Under the pieces are notes generated by a model. The model was not told where the DNA came from. It made no database searches and was given only the letters and a program-made list of their open reading frames with translations. The translations under genes were made by a program, and so were the position numbers. Shown piece after piece: positions 6,865 to 11,759 of a DNA stretch of 11,759 bases (position 1 is the first letter of the stretch; every line of letters starts with the position of its first letter). Source of the stretch: JAJZEO01 sp964477345 (GTDB lineage: Bacteria > Chlamydiota > Chlamydiia > Chlamydiales > 2-12-FULL-49-11); the NCBI GenBank assembly GCA_964477345.1, contig CAYZDL010000027.1, positions 1 to 11,759 of the forward strand, in the 5' to 3' direction.

Positions 6865-7519
6865 TGAAGAGTTCTTAGCTCGGGTAGAAAAGAGCCATCA
6901 AAGGCTTCTTAACCCGAGAGCCATTAAAGATGTCGACTTCGACCAGTCAGTTCTGCCTCTTTTGATTTTCCGCAGTAATAAGAAACTCCCCTTTTGGACG
7001 GGCGCCCTGACCTGGATCGTTTCGTTCGAAGATGGGTGCAAAATTCCCCTCATTCAGCTGCCAATAAAACCTCGCCGCTACACTTTCACGAAGGAAAGAG
7101 AGATCATCGATCACGAAAGAGTGCATGCCCTCAGGGTCGCTTTTGAAGAACCGATGTTTGAGGAAATCATTGCTTACCGAACCTCTCCATCAAAATTTCG
7201 ACGATTTTTTGGCCCACTTTTAGGGACCAGCACTGAAGGGACTCTCTTTTTTCTCTCTTTCCCCGTTTTTTTCTTTTTAAGGGTACCCTGGGTTTTTCCC
7301 TTGTTTACTTGCCTTTTGTTGATGCGGCTTTGTTGGAGGCAATTTCTCTTCTCACGCGCCCTTAAATCGATTCAAAAGCGGTTTAAAAGATCCGAGGAGG
7401 TGATCGTATTTCTTTCCGACCGAGAAATTAGACAAGCTGCAAAGGGCGATATCACTTTTTTTGATGGCACTTCAATCCGAATGCAACAAGTCGAGGCGAT
7501 TTTTGGTATTGACACTTGA
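6809..7519 (+). CDS. Membrane protein with HExxH motif, possible metallopeptidase
   Basis: I do not recognise a named family. About 236 residues. The N-terminal half is soluble and contains IIDHERVHALR, an HExxH motif (H102-E103-x-x-H106), followed by FEEIIAY (E118, E119, A122, Y123), which could supply a third zinc ligand. A hydrophobic stretch at about 144-174, probably two closely packed spans, leads to a basic segment (KSIQKRFKRSEE) and a short soluble tail. The TTG at 6809 has a strong AGGGAG site 6 bases upstream. The alternative ATG at 6761 has no such site and would deepen the overlap with prmA, so I prefer the TTG. The overlap suggests translational coupling. Protease activity is an inference from one motif. 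Confidence 0.7.
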   Translation: MPIDFSIHKGWIPAPAEPDEEFLARVEKSHQRLLNPRAIKDVDFDQSVLPLLIFRSNKKLPFWTGALTWIVSFEDGCKIPLIQLPIKPRRYTFTKEREIIDHERVHALRVAFEEPMFEEIIAYRTSPSKFRRFFGPLLGTSTEGTLFFLSFPVFFFLRVPWVFPLFTCLLLMRLCWRQFLFSRALKSIQKRFKRSEEVIVFLSDREIRQAAKGDITFFDGTSIRMQQVEAIFGIDT

Positions 7520-7544
7520 AGCCGACAAGGTTATTTAGAAAATT

Positions 7545-8354
7545 ATGGAAAACAAAGGTCTCTTTCAAAAACTTCTCGCCCTTTTTATCATCCTGCTTAT
7601 TCCTGTCTTCATCATTGCAAATTTTTCTATTTTACGCTCCAGACACGACCCATCTGTTCACTTTTCGACTAATTTCATCCCCCAAGAAGAATACCTGACC
7701 GAAAAAACCTTTGTTTTTGTTCTACATGTCAATAATGATGACCCTCTTCTGGAACAAAATATACAATCAATCTTCAACCAAAAGTATGATCATTACAAAA
7801 TCATCCTTCTCTGCTCAGAAAACCATATCGAGCATCTTCAAAAAATTAAGCAACTTGCTGCCAAAGAAAATAAAATTCATCTGATTACTTTTATGAAAAG
7901 CGGCGAAAAAATCGTGACCCTCGACACCTTTTGCCGTGCGATACAATCTTGCGGCGATGATGAAATCATCATTCAACTCGATTCCAATGATTGGCTAGCT
8001 CACGAACATGTATTGACACGCCTCAATGAAACCCATTCGAGTTCCCCTGAAGTTTGGCTCACCTATTCTCAATATTTAGAATATCCCTCTTACCGTAAAG
8101 GGGATGAAGAGCCTTACCTGAAACGTATGCTTCGTAATCGCAATTCATGCAACATCCCCTACCTATCGGCCCACTTTAAAACCTACTACGCAGGACTCTT
8201 CAAGCAAATCAAGCCCGACCTTAAGGAAACTTTCAATCGCCCCCTAGAACAGGAAAGCCTTGAACTCTACATTCTTCCCATGGTCGAAGTCTCCAAAAAT
8301 CACATCCGATTTATCGATGACGTACTCTACATTCACAATATTTCGGTATTCTAA
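7545..8354 (+). CDS. Membrane-anchored GT-A-type (family 2-like) glycosyltransferase-like protein
   Basis: Residues 9-31 form one hydrophobic N-terminal segment (LLALFIILLIPVFIIANF), a likely signal anchor. The remainder resembles a GT2/GT-A fold: FVLHVNNDDPLLEQNIQSIF (from about 57) is the nucleotide-binding start (classically hNN-LxxxLxSI), and IIIQLDSNDWL (about 141-151) sits at the DxD metal/nucleotide position as DSND. A later block WLTYSQYLEYPSYRKG, also seen in processive or envelope glycosyltransferases, follows. The sugar donor and acceptor are unknown. If the anchor topology is as drawn, the catalytic domain could face either side. It lies 25 bases after the HExxH gene and 11 bases before ndk, without its own obvious promoter. 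Confidence 0.72.
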   Translation: MENKGLFQKLLALFIILLIPVFIIANFSILRSRHDPSVHFSTNFIPQEEYLTEKTFVFVLHVNNDDPLLEQNIQSIFNQKYDHYKIILLCSENHIEHLQKIKQLAAKENKIHLITFMKSGEKIVTLDTFCRAIQSCGDDEIIIQLDSNDWLAHEHVLTRLNETHSSSPEVWLTYSQYLEYPSYRKGDEEPYLKRMLRNRNSCNIPYLSAHFKTYYAGLFKQIKPDLKETFNRPLEQESLELYILPMVEVSKNHIRFIDDVLYIHNISVF

Positions 8355-8365
8355 ATGAGGTGTTT

Positions 8366-8869
8366 ATGCTTAAAAAATTGTGGCTAGTTTCTTTTCTCTG
8401 TTTAGGAACTCTTTCTCTTCATGCAAAACCCTTAGCAAAACAAAATGTAGAACAAACTCTTTCAATCATCAAGCCAGATGGGGTCAAAAAAAATCTCATT
8501 GGGAAAATTGTCTCAAAATTTGAAGAAGGGGGTCTTGAAATCGTTGCTGCCCGCATGATGCAGCTCACTGAAAGGCAAGCTCAAGATTTTTATAGCATCC
8601 ACAAAGGCAAACCTTTCTACGACTCCTTTGTGCAATTTATGACTTCAGGCCCCGTCCTTGTGATGGTCCTTCAGGGTAAAGATGCTGTAAGCAAAAATCG
8701 GGAAATCATGGGAGCCACCGATCCCAAAAAAGCTTCAGCAGGAACTATCCGCAAACAATTTGCTGAATCGATCGAGGTCAATACCGTTCACGGATCAGAC
8801 TCGAGAGAAAACGCCAAAAAAGAGATCGAATTTTTCTTCGCTTCTTTAGATATCTGCCTAAGATCTTAG
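8366..8869 (+). CDS. ndk: Nucleoside diphosphate kinase with N-terminal signal peptide
   Basis: Transfers the gamma-phosphate between nucleoside di- and triphosphates through a phosphohistidine. All catalytic residues are visible in a full-length domain: K36 (SIIKPDG), Y76, R112 (NREIMG), T118 (GATDP), R129, N139 and the phosphorylated H142 (NTVHGSDS). The domain starts at about residue 29 and is preceded by a classical signal peptide: KK, then the hydrophobic core LWLVSFLCLGTLSL, then HA with a likely cleavage after residue 20. Ndk is normally cytosolic and about 140 residues; here it is 167. ATG 8366 has GAGG 5 bases upstream. A GTG two codons earlier (8360) overlaps that site and is less likely. 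Last gene of the run. Confidence 0.93.
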   Translation: MLKKLWLVSFLCLGTLSLHAKPLAKQNVEQTLSIIKPDGVKKNLIGKIVSKFEEGGLEIVAARMMQLTERQAQDFYSIHKGKPFYDSFVQFMTSGPVLVMVLQGKDAVSKNREIMGATDPKKASAGTIRKQFAESIEVNTVHGSDSRENAKKEIEFFFASLDICLRS

Positions 8870-8872
8870 GCA
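8855..8872. repeat. Perfect 18-base palindrome across the ndk stop codon
   Basis: TGCCTAAGATCTTAGGCA reads identically on both strands and contains the ndk stop (TAG 8867-8869). As RNA it could form a 7-base-pair stem with a GATC loop. No uridine run follows (CACTCCTTT), so it is at best a weak terminator. It could also be a 3' stabilising hairpin or a binding site for a dimeric protein. Confidence 0.5.
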
Positions 8873-8961
8873 CACTCCTTTCTGCCTTAACAAGTTAGTT
8901 GCTGTTGATTCATAGTTATTTTTTCTATGCCCACCCATTTCACAAAGAAAAATTAGCTCTC

Positions 8962-8970
8962 TGATATAAT
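8962..8970 (+). promoter_or_regulatory. Extended -10 promoter of the GH18 gene
   Basis: TGATATAAT is a perfect TGn plus TATAAT extended -10 element. No convincing -35 box sits 17 bases upstream, as is common for this promoter type. The start would fall about 35 bases before the ATG, followed by a very A-rich leader and a good ribosome site. The surrounding 140-base intergenic region is A/T-rich, and the gene appears to be transcribed independently of ndk. Confidence 0.55.
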
Positions 8971-9000
8971 CACAAGTAATAAAACAATAAAAATAAATAA

Positions 9001-9006
9001 AAGGGA
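9001..9006 (+). promoter_or_regulatory. Ribosome binding site of the GH18 gene
   Basis: AAGGGA lies 6 bases before ATG 9013, within an otherwise purine-rich leader. It fixes the start and so supports the absence of an N-terminal signal peptide. Confidence 0.6.
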
Positions 9007-9012
9007 AATAAA

Positions 9013-10308
9013 ATGGCAACTCCTCCAAAATTAACTTGCTACTGGGATTTTGGATCCTCCTTTGGGACAAACATTTGGAAATTTATTACTGGATATTGGC
9101 CCGGTCCTCCCTATGTAAACCTTACTGCAACTACAAAGGATACCCCTCCCAAACTCAAAATGGATGTCTATTTAGCCTCTCTTTTTGCACAGATGAAAGC
9201 CGCAGGTCAAACAACAATTGTCCTCTCATTTGCTCAACTAGATAACATTACCTATTACGCATCACAGGATTATTCTACTGCTTCATGTACTGTTCCGGCC
9301 CCGATCGATCCTCCTTGTGTTGATACCGCCTATGACACTGTGGCCTCTCTTCTAAATCAATTACAAACATATTCGGAAGGAAACACTGTTAAACCTATTA
9401 AAGTTCCTGGATTTAAGGACTTTTTAGACTATTTCAACCAAAGAGCTATTGCTGCCGGCATGCAAGTAATTCTCTCTTTTGGGGGAGCCGTTGCAACAGA
9501 TAGTCAATTTAAAATCCTTCAAAATGACTCAGATACTTATGTGGGTGCCGCTAACAATTTAGTCAAGGCTATAAAGCTGTACAATTTTGCGGGAATTGAT
9601 TTTGACATTGAAGATTCAACTGCATTATCTTCTCAATCTGATGATGCTTCAGGTGGAACTGTCTTTGATTTTTTCAAAACTATCTATTCTCAATTAGGAT
9701 CAACCCACGTCGTCTCCTTAACTTCTGCAGCTGGACATTCTTGGCGAACTACTCTTTCAGAATTTCTCTCTAATTTTAACTCCTATTTTAATGCTCTTAA
9801 CTTAATGACTTATAGCGACACACAATATTACTTAGATGTAGACACAATCTGCGCGCCTACTGACGGTTACTCTATTCAAGAGTGGGTTGATGCAATAGGA
9901 GCAAAAAACACCTCTATGATTCATATTGGATTTGATGATGGAATTCACTATGCTCAAGCAAGTGCTAATGCAGGTCAATGTACTTATTCTATCAAAGCCG
10001 GAAGTACCGATGGGCAAGCAGCAGCTCAAATCTGGCAACAGATAAGCGCAAAAATCCCAGGCTTAGGTGATCCATTTTGGTGGCCTGCACATCCAAAGGG
10101 AGATACTCGTTACATACCTACAACTTCGAGCGAATCAAACTTTATCACACCCGTAATGCAGGACTTCTACAATACCCTTTCAGCCACTACACTTTCAGGA
10201 GGTCTTTCATCAAAACATGGGCGAAAAATTGGTTCTCATAAGATGAGTTTCTTCTCAAGATTGATAAACTTTATCAAACGGCTTTTGAAACGCCTCTTTG
10301 AAAAATAA
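9013..10308 (+). CDS. GH18-family (chitinase-like) glycoside hydrolase
   Basis: A 431-residue TIM-barrel protein of glycoside hydrolase family 18, which cleaves beta-1,4 N-acetylglucosamine polymers by substrate-assisted catalysis. The SxGG strand is ILSFGGA (about 153-159). The catalytic DxxDxDxE motif appears as AGIDFDIE (193-200), so the two inner Asp (D196, D198) and catalytic Glu200 are kept and the first Asp is Ala. LNLMTYSD (262-269) matches the family's MxY motif, and aromatic residues at the end of the barrel (FWW, 355-357) could stack on sugar. The N-terminus starts directly with the first barrel strand and has no signal peptide. Residues about 412-431 form a very cationic amphipathic tail (SFFSRLINFIKRLLKRLFEK). 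The gene stands alone with its own promoter. It might be a chitin or peptidoglycan-sugar hydrolase, or a substrate-binding relative. Confidence 0.85.
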   Translation: MATPPKLTCYWDFGSSFGTNIWKFITGYWPGPPYVNLTATTKDTPPKLKMDVYLASLFAQMKAAGQTTIVLSFAQLDNITYYASQDYSTASCTVPAPIDPPCVDTAYDTVASLLNQLQTYSEGNTVKPIKVPGFKDFLDYFNQRAIAAGMQVILSFGGAVATDSQFKILQNDSDTYVGAANNLVKAIKLYNFAGIDFDIEDSTALSSQSDDASGGTVFDFFKTIYSQLGSTHVVSLTSAAGHSWRTTLSEFLSNFNSYFNALNLMTYSDTQYYLDVDTICAPTDGYSIQEWVDAIGAKNTSMIHIGFDDGIHYAQASANAGQCTYSIKAGSTDGQAAAQIWQQISAKIPGLGDPFWWPAHPKGDTRYIPTTSSESNFITPVMQDFYNTLSATTLSGGLSSKHGRKIGSHKMSFFSRLINFIKRLLKRLFEK

Positions 10309-10337
10309 TCGATCTTTGTGTCGACACTGTTCAAACT

Positions 10338-10360
10338 AAGCCCCTCTAATTGAGGGGCTT
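10338..10360. terminator. Bidirectional hairpin terminator between GH18 gene and uvrD
   Basis: AAGCCCCTC (10338-10346) pairs perfectly with GAGGGGCTT (10352-10360) around a 5-base loop. The stem has 9 base pairs, five of them consecutive G:C or C:G next to A:T ends. It lies 29 bases after the GH18 stop and 20 bases from the end of the convergent helicase gene, so it can serve both. The T-run is short on either strand. Confidence 0.75.
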
Positions 10361-10380
10361 TAGAGAATTAAAGCACTCTG

Positions 10381-11759
10381 TTAGATAAAAGTCAGCTTGG
10401 CAAAACGCTCAACCAGAGCCCGCCTCTCCCCATCGCCAAAAAACTTGACGTCTAAGGTTTTTCCTAAGGAGGTTACGTATTCTCTCTCGATGATCCCCTT
10501 ACCAAATTCTTTGTGAATAACAATCTGCCCTTCGCGACTTTCCTCTTCCTCTTCAATAGAAATCTTAGGAAAGGCTCGCTGGTATTGATTCACCTGGGCG
10601 CGGTGAGTATATTCCTCAGGGATCTCGGCAAGAAAGCGGCTCTGCACCATTGTCCGAGGCGCACCCCACAAAAATCGATAGGAGGAAGAGGTCAAATGTA
10701 AATGCCGTTTTGCACGAGTCATTCCGACATAACAGAGCCTTCTCTCTTCCTCGATTGCTTCGAAAGAATTGGCATGAGGAAATAGCTCCTCCTCCATCCC
10801 TACGATGAAGCAAACCTGAAATTCAAGACCTTTTCCATTGTGCAGGGTCATTAATTTCACTGTTTTTTGATCTTCGGGCGATTCTTCACTCGTCCCTTTT
10901 AAAGTCAAATCTTCCAGAAAATGCTTGAGCGTTGCCTCTTCTGCTGATTTCCCCTCAGACCAATCGACACTCTTGGAAATAAGCTCTTCGACGTTTTCTT
11001 TTCTCTCTTTTGCTGTCTCAGGATCTTCCTGCAAATAAGCAAAATAGCCAGTTCGGTCTATGGCATAGGCGATCACCTCTTTCAAGGTCGAGTGTCCCTC
11101 AGAAAGTCTCTTGATATCATCGATGATGCTCAAATACTCCCCAATATTTTTCTTTTGGGTCGCATTGAGTTTCATTCTCTCTTCAGCAAGTATGTGCAAA
11201 ATTGGCATAGCGGTTTGATCCGAAAGCTCCTTGAGCGTCTGCAATGCTTTCGGCCCAAAACCACGTCTCGGAAGATTGATCGTCCTTGCGAAACTAAGAA
11301 AATCACGAGGAGAAACCGCTAACCGCAAAAAGGCAAGAAAATCTTTGATCTCCTTTCTCATGTAAAAGGAGACTCCTCCAATGATTGTGTAAGGAATCTT
11401 CTTTAAAAGAAAGGCATCCTCAAAGAGTCGCGACTGCGAGTTCGTTCGATAAAAAATCGCGATTTCATCCCGAGGATAAGTAGCAAGATAGCTGCCGATC
11501 TTTTCTACCACAAAGCGAACCTCGTCTCGATCGGAAGAAAAATGGTGGATCCCGACTTTTTCCCCATCTCCCAAGTCTGAGTGAAGGTTTTTATTGTAGG
11601 GTCGTTGATTGTGATCGATAAGAGCCCCGGCAGCCTTTAAAATCGTATTGGTGCTTCGGTAGTTTTTACTGAGTGTGATCACCTTAGCCCCCTCAAATTC
11701 CCTCTCGAAATTGAGAATATTTTGGACATCGGCTCCTCGCCAAGAGTAGATCGATTGGT
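10381..11759 (-). CDS. uvrD: UvrD/PcrA-type superfamily 1 DNA helicase, C-terminal part (runs off window)
   Basis: ATP-dependent 3'-5' helicase of DNA repair and replication. The reading frame is open to the window end: before the GTG at 11682 it reads QSIYSWRGADVQNIL, which is helicase motif III, so the GTG is internal and the Walker A half lies outside. Next come motif IV (LSKNYRST), motif V (TLHNGKGLEF, where most homologues have TLHSAKGLEF), FIVGMEEELFPH, and motif VI (EERRLCYVGMTRAK). The last roughly 45 residues (KEFGKGIIEREYV to VKFFGDGERRAL) form the Tudor-like domain of PcrA/UvrD. Some 459 residues of about 640-700 are visible. pcrA is an equally good name. Confidence 0.95.
   Translation of the reverse strand, partial: QSIYSWRGADVQNILNFEREFEGAKVITLSKNYRSTNTILKAAGALIDHNQRPYNKNLHSDLGDGEKVGIHHFSSDRDEVRFVVEKIGSYLATYPRDEIAIFYRTNSQSRLFEDAFLLKKIPYTIIGGVSFYMRKEIKDFLAFLRLAVSPRDFLSFARTINLPRRGFGPKALQTLKELSDQTAMPILHILAEERMKLNATQKKNIGEYLSIIDDIKRLSEGHSTLKEVIAYAIDRTGYFAYLQEDPETAKERKENVEELISKSVDWSEGKSAEEATLKHFLEDLTLKGTSEESPEDQKTVKLMTLHNGKGLEFQVCFIVGMEEELFPHANSFEAIEEERRLCYVGMTRAKRHLHLTSSSYRFLWGAPRTMVQSRFLAEIPEEYTHRAQVNQYQRAFPKISIEEEEESREGQIVIHKEFGKGIIEREYVTSLGKTLDVKFFGDGERRALVERFAKLTFI

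Noticed and set aside
8911..8933. Possible hairpin CATAG...CTATG downstream of ndk.
   Set aside because: Only 5 base pairs with a long T-rich loop; too weak to call a terminator.
10318..10327. Palindrome GTGTCGACAC after the GH18 stop.
   Set aside because: Only 10 bases, single copy and next to a much better terminator hairpin; no function can be argued.
11680..11682. GTG as the start of the helicase gene.
   Set aside because: The frame continues upstream to the window edge with recognisable helicase motif III (SIYSWRGA), so the gene is partial and this GTG is an internal valine.

Overview
The window is 11.8 kb of compact, gene-dense bacterial DNA with moderate-to-low G+C. The proteins read as chlamydial, most likely an environmental (amoeba- or arthropod-associated) member of the Chlamydiota. 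The peroxiredoxin carries the VNDLPLGRSI and GEVCPAGW blocks I associate with chlamydial AhpC, the helicase has the variant TLHNGKGLEF motif, and several membrane or exported proteins match no family I can name. This assignment is from recall of family sequences, not from a search.

Left part (1-3880): rsgA (ribosome-assembly GTPase) lies at the edge and is interrupted at its 5' end by in-frame stops within recognisable OB-fold coding sequence. Enolase (eno) follows, overlapping rsgA. Converging on eno, 13 bases away, is a full-length MsbA-type ABC exporter on the minus strand. A good divergent promoter next to the exporter start drives an exported protein with a degenerate methyltransferase-like fold (3947-4819).

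Middle (4826-6201, minus strand): a metallo-beta-lactamase-fold hydrolase and a typical 2-Cys peroxiredoxin overlap by 4 bases (ATGA) and are probably translationally coupled. A tRNA-Arg(ACG) gene lies upstream of them.

Centre right (6203-8869, plus strand): a four-gene run, apparently one operon from a promoter at 6203-6231. It holds a short PrmA-like methyltransferase; an overlapping membrane protein with an HERVH (HExxH) motif; a membrane-anchored GT-A-type glycosyltransferase-like protein; and a complete nucleoside diphosphate kinase with an N-terminal signal peptide. Three of the four products look membrane-bound or exported, so the run may serve the envelope or the host interface.

Right end: an independent gene with its own extended -10 promoter encodes a GH18 (chitinase-like) protein with no signal peptide and a strongly cationic amphipathic C-terminus. 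A hairpin terminator separates it from the convergent UvrD/PcrA helicase gene, which runs off the window.

The points most worth following are the signal-peptide Ndk, the signal-less GH18 protein, the HExxH membrane protein and the broken rsgA 5' end. I found no CRISPR array, insertion sequence, phage gene or long repeat. No stretch longer than about 300 bases lacks a gene.
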